A stretch of DNA of 64,000 bases from positions 1 to 64,000 of the forward strand of contig JAGCCU010000035.1 of assembly GCA_017651515.1 (NCBI GenBank). Reading direction: 5' to 3'. This DNA comes from Muribaculaceae bacterium. GTDB lineage: Bacteria; Bacteroidota; Bacteroidia; Bacteroidales; Muribaculaceae. How positions within the stretch are numbered: position 1 is the first letter of the stretch; every line of letters begins with the position of its first letter. The notes under the pieces are model-generated. The model saw only the letters and a list, made by a program, of their open reading frames with translations, was not told the origin of the DNA and did not search any database. The position numbers and the translations under genes were made by a program. Positions 26,970 through 35,923 of this stretch are shown here, one piece after another.

Positions 26970-27533
26970 TTAGCGCACGCGGCCCTGATAGCTGCCATCA
27001 CGGGTGTCAACTTCGATGATCTCGCCTTCGTTTACAAACAGAGGCACACGCACCGTTGCACCAGTCTCTACAGTAGCTGGCTTGAGTGAATTGGTTGCAG
27101 TGTCACCTTTCACGCCTGGCTCAGTATATGTGATCTTGAGCTGGGTCTTGACAGGCATCTCAGCAAAGAGAACAGTCTCGGTAGAGGCATCGCTCACCAC
27201 TTCCACGATGTCGCTCTCCTTCATATAGTCGGCACCGGTAATCATTTCCTTGCTGATTGGAATCTGCTCATAGGTTTCCTGATTCATGAAGATGGCATCC
27301 TGACCGTCCATATAGAGGAACTGGTAGGGACGACGCTCCACGCGTACGTCTTCTAGCTTCTCGCCGATATTGAAGCGGCGTTCGAGCACGCGTCCGTCAA
27401 CCACGTTTTTCAGTTTTGTGCGCATGAAAGTATTGCCTTTGCCGGGCTTCACGTGCAGGAATTCAATGCAGAAATAAAGGTCTCCGTCCATGCGGATACA
27501 AGTTCCGTTCTTAATGTCTTGAGCGTTAATCAT
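26970..27533 (-). CDS. efp: Elongation factor P
   Basis: A 187-residue tRNA-shaped translation factor that relieves ribosome stalling at polyproline. MINAQDIKNGTCIRMDG opens the KOW-like domain. KPGKGNTFMRTKLKNV is the loop that enters the peptidyl-transferase centre, with the conserved lysine of the PGKG motif. The two OB-domain regions and the C-terminal IIEVDTRDGSYQGRV are typical. It has its own promoter (27661-27691) and a leader of over 100 nt. Confidence 0.97.
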   Translation of the reverse strand: MINAQDIKNGTCIRMDGDLYFCIEFLHVKPGKGNTFMRTKLKNVVDGRVLERRFNIGEKLEDVRVERRPYQFLYMDGQDAIFMNQETYEQIPISKEMITGADYMKESDIVEVVSDASTETVLFAEMPVKTQLKITYTEPGVKGDTATNSLKPATVETGATVRVPLFVNEGEIIEVDTRDGSYQGRVR

Positions 27534-27588
27534 AAAATCTAAATTGTATAGTTAATAAAATGTTTTTTCTTAGTCTATAAAGAGGCGA

Positions 27589-27643
27589 GATTCAAGAACC
27601 AAGACTCCTTACTTATAGATTCTTCCTTCGAGCATCTTGAATC
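27589..27643. repeat. Inverted repeat in efp leader
   Basis: GATTCAAGA (27589-27597) and TCTTGAATC (27635-27643) are perfect 9-bp complements separated by 37 nt, inside the untranslated leader between the efp promoter and its ATG. Function unknown. Confidence 0.5.
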
Positions 27644-27660
27644 TTGAAAAAATCGCAGTG

Positions 27661-27691
27661 CAAAGGTACTGCAATTCAGCCATTCTGCAAA
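27661..27691 (-). promoter_or_regulatory. Promoter of efp
   Basis: On the minus strand TTTG (27688-27691), 19 bp, TACCTTTG (27661-27668). Confidence 0.75.
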
Positions 27692-27717
27692 AAAATCTAT
27701 TATTTTTCTCAACTTAC

Positions 27718-27748
27718 TTGTGTATTTTCAATAAAGTTTGTAATTTTG
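27718..27748 (+). promoter_or_regulatory. Promoter of rpmH
   Basis: TTG (27718-27720), 20 bp, TAATTTTG (27741-27748), 78 bp upstream of rpmH and divergent from the efp promoter. Confidence 0.78.
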
Positions 27749-27826
27749 CACGCGTTTTTCGACTGTGGGGTTTCCCATAGGCGAGAATTTTTATCGCGAA
27801 TTATTAAAACACAAATAGATACACAA

Positions 27827-27979
27827 ATGAAACGTACATTTCAACCATCGAACATCAAGAAGGCTCACAAGCACGGTTTCCGTGCTCGCATGAAGACTAA
27901 GGACGGACGCAAGGTGTTGGCTCGTCGCCGCGCTAAGGGCCGTGTCAGCCTTACCGTAAGCGATACCGTTTACAAGTAA
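27827..27979 (+). CDS. rpmH: 50S ribosomal protein L34
   Basis: A 50-residue, very basic protein: [18 protein letters not shown] then [19 protein letters not shown], the unmistakable L34 pattern. The frame is open 61 codons upstream but that part lies across the promoter; the ATG at 27827 is right. It is monocistronic here, flanked by its own promoter and a strong terminator. In many bacteria rpmH neighbours dnaA and rnpA; in this window it does not. Confidence 0.97.
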   Translation: MKRTFQPSNIKKAHKHGFRARMKTKDGRKVLARRRAKGRVSLTVSDTVYK

Positions 27980-28038
27980 TTAGTCCAGTCCTAATTGCAG
28001 GGGTGACCGCACAGGCGGCACTTTGCTGCACAATCAGG

Positions 28039-28083
28039 GTGACGGTTTTCCTTTTCCGGAAAAGAGAACCGTCACTATTTTTA
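28039..28083 (+). terminator. Terminator of rpmH
   Basis: GTGACGGTT pairs AACCGTCAC with an inner TTTTCCGGAAAA palindrome, followed by TATTTTTAT. Confidence 0.85.
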
Positions 28084-28089
28084 TATATA

Positions 28090-28124
28090 GACGGAGAGGA
28101 AGCCAAAGGCCTCCTCTCTCCGTC
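28090..28124. terminator. Second hairpin between rpmH and dockerin remnant
   Basis: GACGGAGA pairs TCTCCGTC, with inner GCC/GGC pairing around AAA. It may end minus-strand transcription coming from 28374; the T-tract is imperfect on both strands. Confidence 0.5.
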
Positions 28125-28149
28125 TTAAGGACTATTTGTTATTCTATAA

Positions 28150-28374
28150 TCAATTCTTGTGCAGGATGATATTGATGATTGCATTCACGTCGCTCACATC
28201 AACAATTCCATCACCAGTCATGTCACCCTCAATCGTTGGATAGACAAACTTATCACCGACATAGGTGATGGTAGTCGGGCCAAGTTGGCCGAACCACCAC
28301 ATACCACCCTCACTCCACCATACTGCCGACCAATAAGTATCGAAGAACAACTTGTTCTCTGTTCCAGTACCAGT
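28150..28374 (-). pseudogene. C-terminal remnant of a secreted dockerin-tail protein
   Basis: An open stretch of about 74 codons reading ...NKLFFDTYWSAVWW...GDMTGDGIVDVSDVNAIINIILHKN. The end is one dockerin-like calcium repeat as on other secreted proteins in this window. There is no start codon with a signal peptide: an in-frame TAA lies just upstream, and no longer frame continues the protein. It looks like the 3' end of a gene whose 5' part was deleted. The aromatic, Trp-rich segment before the tail is unassigned. Confidence 0.6.
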
Positions 28375-28436
28375 TTAAAAGTTATAAATCAGTATGTAAA
28401 TTCATATTTTTTGCAACTTTGGGGCGCTATTGCTAA

Positions 28437-29102
28437 CTATTCAAAGACATAGTTTAGGAAGTCATGCAAAGGCTTCAGGGGGCGAAGGTCGGCTGCCACG
28501 CGCTCCACCCAGTCTTTGCAGTCAAAATAGCCTTCATCAGGCCTCATCATCATGATGTATTCTTTCATCTTCAGGAATTCTGCCATCGGGTGGTCTTTGG
28601 GATATTCGCGCGGCATGTTTTTCAACGAGTCGCTCTCCCACTTATAGCGAGAAGTTATTTCAGTATTCTCAACAATTTTCAGAAATTCTTCAGGCTCGGC
28701 ATCAATAAGCGAACGTAATTTATTAAGAATAGGTTTCTCTGGCCACCAAACGCCACCGCAAACCATCAGCATGCCAGGCTGGAAATGCAGATAGTAGCTC
28801 GACATCACAGTGTGGCGACCACCACGTCCCAATACACCGGAAAAATAGGTTTTATAAGGACTTTTATCGTTACTGAAGCGTATGTCACGGTAGATGCGAT
28901 AAACGCAATCTTTTACTGCCAGGCCACGCACGTTCTCGTCATACTCTCCCACAAGTCCTATCAGCCGACTCATGTCGTGTTCCCACGGAAGGCGCAAGGC
29001 ATCGTATTCGTCCTTGTGTGCCTTGAACCAGGCTCGGTCGTTGTTCTTTTCCAGCCGACGCAGAAACGCCAATATCTCCCTTATGTTACTCTCCGATTTC
29101 AT
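28437..29102 (-). CDS. DUF2461 family protein
   Basis: A 221-residue cytoplasmic protein of the DUF2461 (TIGR02453) family, recognised by WFKAHKDEYDALR near the start and the conserved central block YRIYRDIRFSNDKSPYKT followed by YYLHFQPG. The family is widespread and its function is unknown. It has its own promoter at 29127-29158. Confidence 0.85.
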   Translation of the reverse strand: MKSESNIREILAFLRRLEKNNDRAWFKAHKDEYDALRLPWEHDMSRLIGLVGEYDENVRGLAVKDCVYRIYRDIRFSNDKSPYKTYFSGVLGRGGRHTVMSSYYLHFQPGMLMVCGGVWWPEKPILNKLRSLIDAEPEEFLKIVENTEITSRYKWESDSLKNMPREYPKDHPMAEFLKMKEYIMMMRPDEGYFDCKDWVERVAADLRPLKPLHDFLNYVFE

Positions 29103-29126
29103 ATTTTTTGATTTTATTTTGGGTTA

Positions 29127-29158
29127 CAAAGATAACCAATTTTCACTAAATCCGCAAA
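29127..29158 (-). promoter_or_regulatory. Promoter of DUF2461 gene
   Basis: On the minus strand TTTG (29155-29158), 20 bp, TATCTTTG (29127-29134), 25 bp from the ATG. Confidence 0.75.
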
Positions 29159-29215
29159 TCATGTAACGGCATCAATGTGCAGGATAAAAAAAACAGAGAA
29201 AAAACTTGGAAAACT

Positions 29216-29247
29216 TTTGACGTTTCGAAAGTTTTCTGCTAACTTTG
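29216..29247 (+). promoter_or_regulatory. Promoter of the TetR-RND operon
   Basis: TTTG (29216-29219), 20 bp, TAACTTTG (29240-29247), 26 bp upstream of the TetR ATG. Confidence 0.75.
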
Positions 29248-29272
29248 CAGCCGATTTGTATGAAAATCTAAA

Positions 29273-29881
29273 ATGGAAGTAAAGGAACATATCATTCAAG
29301 AAGCCGGGAAACTGTTGCAGCGCATCGGTCCCACATCAATGACGATGGATGCCGTAGCACGAAGCTGCGGAATCTCCAAGCGAACACTTTACGAAAAATT
29401 TCCCGACAAACTCACTCTCATTAAAGAATGTATTGAAACCGAGACTCATGAACGGAACGAACGAGTAAAGCAGATTTTCGAGCAGTCAGAGAATTGTTTC
29501 GCTGCTTTATTTAATGTTTTTGCGCACGTGCGCGAGTACATGCAAAAAACGTCGAATGCATATATCGACGATATCAAGCGGCTCTATCCAGAGCTGTTTG
29601 CTATGCGTCGCGAACGTGAACGCAATTTCGTAATGCAATTGAGCGGAGTCTTGAAGCAAGCTCAAACAGAAGGTCATGTATTGCCTGGCATCAATACCGA
29701 TGTAGCAGCATTTCTTTTTCTGTCGACGATCGACAATCTGCACAATCATGACCACATAGATAGCTTCGGCTTCAATAAGATAGAAGCATTCGACGGAGCA
29801 TTCCTGAACTTCTTGCGAGGCATCGCCACCAAGGCTGGTCGCGATATCATCGATTCTCACATTCACGAGATAAAGAATTGA
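29273..29881 (+). CDS. TetR/AcrR family transcriptional regulator
   Basis: 202 residues. The N-terminal helix-turn-helix is clear: GPTSMTMDAVARSCGIS then KRTLYEKFPDKLTLI. The C-terminal ligand-binding part is variable and helical. It is first in an apparent operon with TolC, a membrane fusion protein and an RND pump (21 bp to the next gene), so it most likely represses the pump from the promoter at 29216-29247. Confidence 0.92.
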   Translation: MEVKEHIIQEAGKLLQRIGPTSMTMDAVARSCGISKRTLYEKFPDKLTLIKECIETETHERNERVKQIFEQSENCFAALFNVFAHVREYMQKTSNAYIDDIKRLYPELFAMRRERERNFVMQLSGVLKQAQTEGHVLPGINTDVAAFLFLSTIDNLHNHDHIDSFGFNKIEAFDGAFLNFLRGIATKAGRDIIDSHIHEIKN

Positions 29882-29902
29882 CAATAAAAAGCAAATCAGA
29901 AT

Positions 29903-31243
29903 ATGAAAAAAAACGTATTTATCGTAATCCTAGCACTGATGCTTCACCCACTTGCCGTTCTGGGACAGCAGGTAGCCGGTGATGCTATCAGGCTTACTCT
30001 CGACCAGTGCATACGCATTGCACTGAACGACAATCCCACCGTGAAGGTGGATTCATTAGAAATTGAGCGCGTGAACTATGCCTTGAAGGAAGTCAAAGGA
30101 CAGTTGCTGCCTCAGGTGTCCGCTAGTGGACAATACACGCGCAACCTCGCCTTACAGACCATTTACATGGATACCGGAGACGGTAATTCCATGGGTATCA
30201 AGATGGGCCGTGACAATACTTACTCTGCTGGTTTCTCGGCAACCTTGCCTTTAGTGGTTCCGCAATTGTGGAGATCAATCAAACTCAACGAGAACCAGAT
30301 ACTGCAGAACATCGAAGCAGCACGAGCCAACAAACTTTCGCTTGTCAATCAGGTGAAAAATGCATACTATACCCTGTTGCTTGCCGATGACAGCCGCCGC
30401 GTCATCGAGCAGAACCATGCAACGGCACAGGAACATGCCAACATTTATCAAAAACAGTTTGAACTGGGTACTGCCAGCGAATATGACGTGCTACGAGCCA
30501 ACGTGGCAGTCACCAACCTGGAACCTTCGATTCTCGAAGCAGAGAACACAGTCAAATTGCTCAAGCTTCAACTCAAGGTGCTCATGGGCATGGATGCCCG
30601 ACTGGAAATAGAACCCAGTCAGCACTTAGACGATTTCAAAAGCCTGATGTATGACAATACGCTACGTACCGACACATCCCTGGTTCGCAACACTACCCTT
30701 AAGACACTTGACCTGCAGACCGACTACCTGAAAAAGGTGGTTGACGTACAAAAGGCTTCGTGGTATCCCACGCTGAGTGCCAGCGGAAACCTGATGTGGA
30801 ACTCTATGGGCAACGGCAGCCCATTCAAGAACTTCATGTGGAACCGTTCGTCATCGGTGGGCCTTACCCTTGCGTGGCCAATATTTACTGGCTTCCAGCG
30901 TAAGAATAAAATCAAGCAGGCCGAAATCCAAGCAAGTGAGATGACCTGGCAGCGTGAAAATGCCGAACGCTCGCTGCACATGCAGGTGCAGAGCCAGGTG
31001 GATAACATCCAGAAGAGCATCAAGCAGATTGAAAGCAACACAGGTGGTGTGGCGCAAGCTGAAAAGGCAAGCCAGATTATGCAGCAGAGCTTCAAGATTG
31101 GCGCAGCATCATTCATCCAGCTTCGCGACACCGATGATGCGTTGATGAATGCCCGCCTGAGCTATTATCAAGCTATTTATAACTATCTGGTTGCTGAAAG
31201 CGATCTGGAGTTTGTACTTGGCAATTCTCCATATGCAAATTGA
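29903..31243 (+). CDS. TolC-family outer-membrane efflux channel
   Basis: 446 residues with a signal peptide ending VLGQQ. Two outer-membrane-efflux-protein repeats are present, each with a long coiled-coil (for example KNAYYTLLLADDSRRVIEQN and RLSYYQAIYNYLVAESDLE). It forms the trimeric exit duct of a tripartite efflux pump, together with the two downstream genes. Confidence 0.92.
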   Translation: MKKNVFIVILALMLHPLAVLGQQVAGDAIRLTLDQCIRIALNDNPTVKVDSLEIERVNYALKEVKGQLLPQVSASGQYTRNLALQTIYMDTGDGNSMGIKMGRDNTYSAGFSATLPLVVPQLWRSIKLNENQILQNIEAARANKLSLVNQVKNAYYTLLLADDSRRVIEQNHATAQEHANIYQKQFELGTASEYDVLRANVAVTNLEPSILEAENTVKLLKLQLKVLMGMDARLEIEPSQHLDDFKSLMYDNTLRTDTSLVRNTTLKTLDLQTDYLKKVVDVQKASWYPTLSASGNLMWNSMGNGSPFKNFMWNRSSSVGLTLAWPIFTGFQRKNKIKQAEIQASEMTWQRENAERSLHMQVQSQVDNIQKSIKQIESNTGGVAQAEKASQIMQQSFKIGAASFIQLRDTDDALMNARLSYYQAIYNYLVAESDLEFVLGNSPYAN

Positions 31244-31284
31244 CAATTGAAATTTAATAATAGGGAAAAATAAAACATAATATA

Positions 31285-32337
31285 ATGAAACTGAGAAACT
31301 TATTTACAATCGCCATTGCCGTTGCCTTAATGGCTTCATGCTCGGGCAATAAAGACGACAAGAAGGGGCAGCAAGAAGATCTGCCACAAGTGAAAGTCCA
31401 GACAGTGTATGACGAAGACGTGACACAGACCAGCGAGTACACCGCTACTGTGGAGGCCTACAAGACCAACAACATCTCGTCGAACAACGGAGCGCGCATC
31501 AAGCGTCTGCTCGTGGATGTAGGCAGCCACGTTCGTGCCGGACAGAGCGTCGTAATCCTTGATGACGTGAACGTGACGCAACAGCGCATGGGAATCGACC
31601 AGCAGCGCATCAGCCTGGCCAATGTAAAGCGTGACCTTGATCGCGCAAAAGAATTAGTACGCATAGGTGGCGGTACACAGCAAACAGTTGATCAGCTGCA
31701 GGCACAGTACGACGCTCAACTGCGTGCAATAGAATCAAGCAACCGAAGTCTGCGCACCATGCAGGAAAATACCGTCCTCACTTCCCCAGTTAGTGGTGTC
31801 GTGACTCAGAAGAACTACGACGCCGGCGACCTGCCTGCAGGTCCAATCCTTGTCATTGAGCAACAGCAGCCTCTCAAGGTGGTGGTAAGTGTGAACGAAA
31901 GTGACTATCCAAAAGTTAAAGTCGGCATGCCTGTTGACGTTAAGCTTGACACTTACGGCGATGAAGTGTTCCCCGGCAAAGTACATATCATTCATCCAAC
32001 CATCGATGTAAACAGCCGTACATTCCAGGTGGAGATCATCATCACCAACAGCAGCAATCGCATACACACAGGTATGTTTGCCCGCGTAATATTTAACTTC
32101 GGCACCAACCATAACGTAGTCGTAACAGACCGTGCCATCCAGAAACAGACCGGCTCGGGCGTCCGCTACGTATATGTTTATAACAATGATGGAACAGTCG
32201 AATGGCGCGAAGTACAGCTTGGCCAGCGCTTGGAGAATCGCTTCGAAGTGCTCAGCGGCCTCACTCCTGGCACTCAGGTGGTAACCGAAGGACAGTCTCG
32301 ACTCGCAAATGGCACGAAGGTGCAAGTAATTAAATAG
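31285..32337 (+). CDS. RND efflux periplasmic adaptor lipoprotein (membrane fusion protein)
   Basis: 350 residues. The lipobox ALMASC places a lipid-modified Cys at about residue 13. Then follow the biotinyl-lipoyl half-motif (RIKRLLVDVGSHVRAGQ), a coiled-coil hairpin (about 90-150), the second lipoyl half (TSPVSGVVTQKNYDAGD) and the beta-barrel and membrane-proximal domains (VVVTDRAIQKQ...YVYVYNNDGTVEWREV). It links the TolC channel to the RND transporter. Confidence 0.93.
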   Translation: MKLRNLFTIAIAVALMASCSGNKDDKKGQQEDLPQVKVQTVYDEDVTQTSEYTATVEAYKTNNISSNNGARIKRLLVDVGSHVRAGQSVVILDDVNVTQQRMGIDQQRISLANVKRDLDRAKELVRIGGGTQQTVDQLQAQYDAQLRAIESSNRSLRTMQENTVLTSPVSGVVTQKNYDAGDLPAGPILVIEQQQPLKVVVSVNESDYPKVKVGMPVDVKLDTYGDEVFPGKVHIIHPTIDVNSRTFQVEIIITNSSNRIHTGMFARVIFNFGTNHNVVVTDRAIQKQTGSGVRYVYVYNNDGTVEWREVQLGQRLENRFEVLSGLTPGTQVVTEGQSRLANGTKVQVIK

Positions 32338-32424
32338 TTAACAGTTTTTCAGTTCTCAGTCTTCTGCTTAAAACAGAACCAGAGAAACATAGTAATACGG
32401 AACAATTAAATTGTCTATTATAAT

Positions 32425-35400
32425 ATGAGTTTATATTCAAGTTCAGTGAAACGACCAGTGACGACCATTCTGGTTTTTGTCGCCATAGCCATCATCGGTC
32501 TGTTTTCGCTGCAGAAACTGCCCATCGACCTCTATCCTGACATAGACACCAATATGATTATGGTGATGACCACCTATCAAGGTGCGAGTGCACAGGATAT
32601 AGAGCAAAACCTTACGCGACCGCTTGAGAACACGCTCAATAGTGTTGAGCACCTGAAGCACATCACCAGTAACTCGCGTGAGAATATATCGATTATCACC
32701 TTGGAGTTTGAGTATGGTTACGACATAGATGCTCTTACTAATGACGTGCGCGACAAATTGGACATGATATCCAGTTTCTTGCCCGACGACTCGAATACTC
32801 CCATCATTTTCAAGTTCTCCAGCGACATGATCCCAATCGCATTGCTCTCGGCGCAAGCTAGCGAGAGTTTGCCGGGACTATATAAAATCCTTGATGAGAA
32901 TGTTGCCAATCCTTTGGCTCGTGTTGATGGTGTCGGTTCAGTATCAATCGCCGGTGCTCCGAAACGTGAAATCCACGTCTATCTTGACCCCATACGTATG
33001 GAGGCATACAATCTTAGCGTGGAAAATGTCGCTGCACTCATCGGTGCTGAGAACCGCAACATTCCTGGCGGTACGTTTGATATTGGTAGCGACACCTATG
33101 CGCTGCGCGTGCAGGGCGAGTTCAAGGATCCCAAGGACATGGCAGGACTGGTTGTGGGCTACAGCAATGGCGGTGTGGTTCACCTGAGCGATGTTGCCAC
33201 CATCGATGACTCTCTCGAGGAGCGTGCACAGGAATCCTACACCAACGGTGTACAGGGCGCTATGGTCATCATTCAGAAACAGAGTGGTGCCAACAGCGTG
33301 GAGATTTCCGATCAGGTGGGCAAAATCCTGCCAACAATTCAGAAGAATCTTCCCAGCGACGTCAAACTCGACTATATAGTCGATACCAGTGACAATATCC
33401 GCAACACTATTGCATCACTTGAAGAGACCGTTATTTACGCGCTGATTTTCGTGGTGCTGGTGGTATCTTCTTCCTGGGACGATGGAGGGCTACCGTTATC
33501 ATCGTGCTCACCATTCCTATCTCCTTGATTGCATCATTCATTTATCTGTATGCAACTGGCAACTCGTTGAACATCGTGTCACTATCGTCACTGTCAATAT
33601 CTATCGGTATGGTGGTGGACGATGCTATTGTGGTTCTTGAGAATATCACAACTCACATCGAACGCGGTGCGGCGCCCAAGCAGGCGGCAGTTCATGGCAC
33701 CAACGAGGTGGCAATTTCGGTTATCGCATCTACGTTGACGCTGATTGCCGTGTTCTTCCCCTTGACACTGGTCACCGGTATGACAGGTGTGTTGTTCCGC
33801 CAGTTAGGATGGATGGTGTGCATCATGATGGTTATTTCTACCACTGCGGCATTGTCATTAACTCCCATGCTTTGCAGCCGTATGCTCAAGCAGGAACGCA
33901 AAGACAGTCCTCTTTTCAAGAAAATCTATGGTCCTATTGAGAATATCCTCGACAAGATAGACGATGGGTTTACCTATATCTTACGCGTGTGTGTTACTCA
34001 CCGCTGGATAACCATTGCGACAGCACTAGGCATTTTTATCGGCTCAATGTTCTTGATGAAATTCATTGGAACAGAATTCTTCCCAACAATGGATAATAGC
34101 CGTCTTGGAGTTTCGCTGGAGCTGCCTATCGGCACCCGTGTGGAAATTGCAAAGGAAGTAACAGGACGCCTTTACAAGGAGTGGACTGAGAAATATCCGG
34201 AAATCAAGGTGTTCAACTACACTGTGGGTCAGGCAAGCAGCGACAATACGTATGCTTCGATGCAGAACAACGGTTCGCACATTGTATCTATGAACATTAA
34301 GTTGGTAAAGCCCAATGAACGCAAGAGGAGCATTGTGGAGATTGCCGGACTTATGCGTGAAGACCTCAAGCATTATCCAGAGTTTAAGAAAGCACTTGTG
34401 AATGTGGGTGGTAGCCGCGGAGGTAGCATGAGTGGACAGAGTACGCTGAACTACGAAATCTACGGATACGACTTCACAAAGACCGACAGCGTGGCACAGC
34501 AGCTCAAGCGACTTTTGGAGAAAATCCCTGGTGCAGCCGATATCAATATCAGCCGCTCGGACTATCAGCCTGAATATCAGGTAGATTTCGACCGCGAGAA
34601 ACTTGCTATCTATGGCCTCAACCTCAGTACAGCTGCAACAGCTCTGCGCAGCCGCATCAATGGTACAACGGCAAGCTACTTCCGTGAGGATGGTGACGAA
34701 TACGACATCAAAGTAATGTATGACATCGACCACCGCCAGTCACTCACCGACATAGAGAACATTCTTCTCTATAATGCGCGCGGTCAGGGTATCCGTCTGA
34801 AAGAAGTTGGAACCGTAGTCGAACGCTTCACCCCACCAACCATTGAGCGCAAGGACCGTGAACGTATCATCACCGTATCTACTGTGGTGCAAAACCGTCC
34901 AATGAGTGAAATTATTGAAGAAGCACAACCGCTCATTGACAAGATGGACCTGCCTAACGGTGTCATTTTGCAGTTGAGTGGTAGCTATGAGAATCAGCAG
35001 GATTCATTCCGCGACCTCGGAATGCTTGCAGTTCTTATTATCATTCTGGTCTATATTGTGATGGCATCGCAGTTTGAGTCGTTCACCTATCCCGGCATTA
35101 TCATGACTTCTATCATGTTTGCCTTCTCGGGTATCGTACTCATACTTTTGGTTACAGGTACAAACCTTAACGTGATGTCGTTGATTGGTGCAATTATGTT
35201 GATTGGTATCGTGGTGAAGAACGGTATCGTGCTTATCGACTACATTACGCTTAACCGTGAACGTGGAATGAGTGTGCGCCGTGCCGTGCTTGATGCCGGT
35301 CATTCCCGTATGCGTCCTGTGCTTATGACTTCGTTGACAACAATCCTGGGTATGGTACCTATGGCAATCGGAAGCGGTGAAGGTGCTGAGATGTGGCGAC

Positions 35401-35576
35401 CAATGGGTATAGCCGTGATTGGTGGTCTTACCTTCTCGACCGCGCTTACTCTGATTTTCGTGCCTACGATGTACACTGTGTTTGCCTTCAACGGCATTCG
35501 CCGCAAGCGTCGCAAGCTGCATGAGGAAATAGACAAGCGCAATGACCAGTGGAATCAGCACAAGAACAATGCTTAA
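32425..35576 (+). pseudogene. HAE1-type RND efflux transporter, single frameshift
   Basis: Together the two frames encode an AcrB/MexB-like proton-driven drug exporter of about 1,050 residues. The first frame (32425-33528) starts MSLYSSSVKRPVTTILVFV and contains the porter domain. Near 33460-33467 the expected VVxFFLGRWRATVIIVLTIP is read as VVSSSWDDGG and stops at 33526. The second frame carries on from LTIPISLIASF with the DD proton-relay motif (GMVVDDAIVVLEN), then the second porter half and final membrane helices. One missing base near 33464 restores the frame. No slippery heptamer is visible. Either a true loss of function or an assembly error. Confidence 0.88.
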
Positions 35577-35613
35577 GATAACTGAATACTTACAACTGTA
35601 AACTGACAACTAT

Positions 35614-35907
35614 ATGAAAGCGATATTTATAGCATTTGACCAAGCATATTACGAGCGTATAGTGGAAATGCTCCCACGACTGGGATGCCGCGGCTTCACT
35701 GCATGGCAAGAAGTGCAAGGACGAGGCACAAAGACCGGCGACCCTCACTATGGCACCCATGCCTGGCCTTCGCTGGCTTGCGCCATGATGACCATGGTGG
35801 AAGACGACCGTGTTGACAGTGTGCTTGAGTTCCTCCACGGCATGGATGTGGAAACTCCCAAGCTCGGCCTAAGGGCTTGGGTGCTCCCTGTAGAACGTTT
35901 CATTTGA
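35614..35907 (+). CDS. Small PII-like protein
   Basis: A 97-residue soluble protein: MKAIFIAFDQAYYERIVEML at the start, GFTAWQEVQGRGTKTGDPH as a T-loop-like region, and MMTMVEDDRVDSVLEFLHGM at the end. The strand-helix-strand spacing and G-R-G loop suggest the PII/GlnB-like ferredoxin fold, but the classical uridylylation tyrosine motif is absent. It lies 37 bp after the RND pump on the same strand, a context that suggests a regulatory or accessory part of the efflux operon. Function is inferred. Confidence 0.6.
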   Translation: MKAIFIAFDQAYYERIVEMLPRLGCRGFTAWQEVQGRGTKTGDPHYGTHAWPSLACAMMTMVEDDRVDSVLEFLHGMDVETPKLGLRAWVLPVERFI

Positions 35908-35923
35908 TTTAAACGATGCATTT

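Noticed and set aside
27644..27826. Amino-terminal extension of L34
   Set aside because: It runs over the rpmH promoter; the standard L34 start at 27827 is complete.
33455..33530. Programmed ribosomal frameshift in the RND gene
   Set aside because: No slippery heptamer or downstream stem-loop is apparent, and this family is not known to use recoding.
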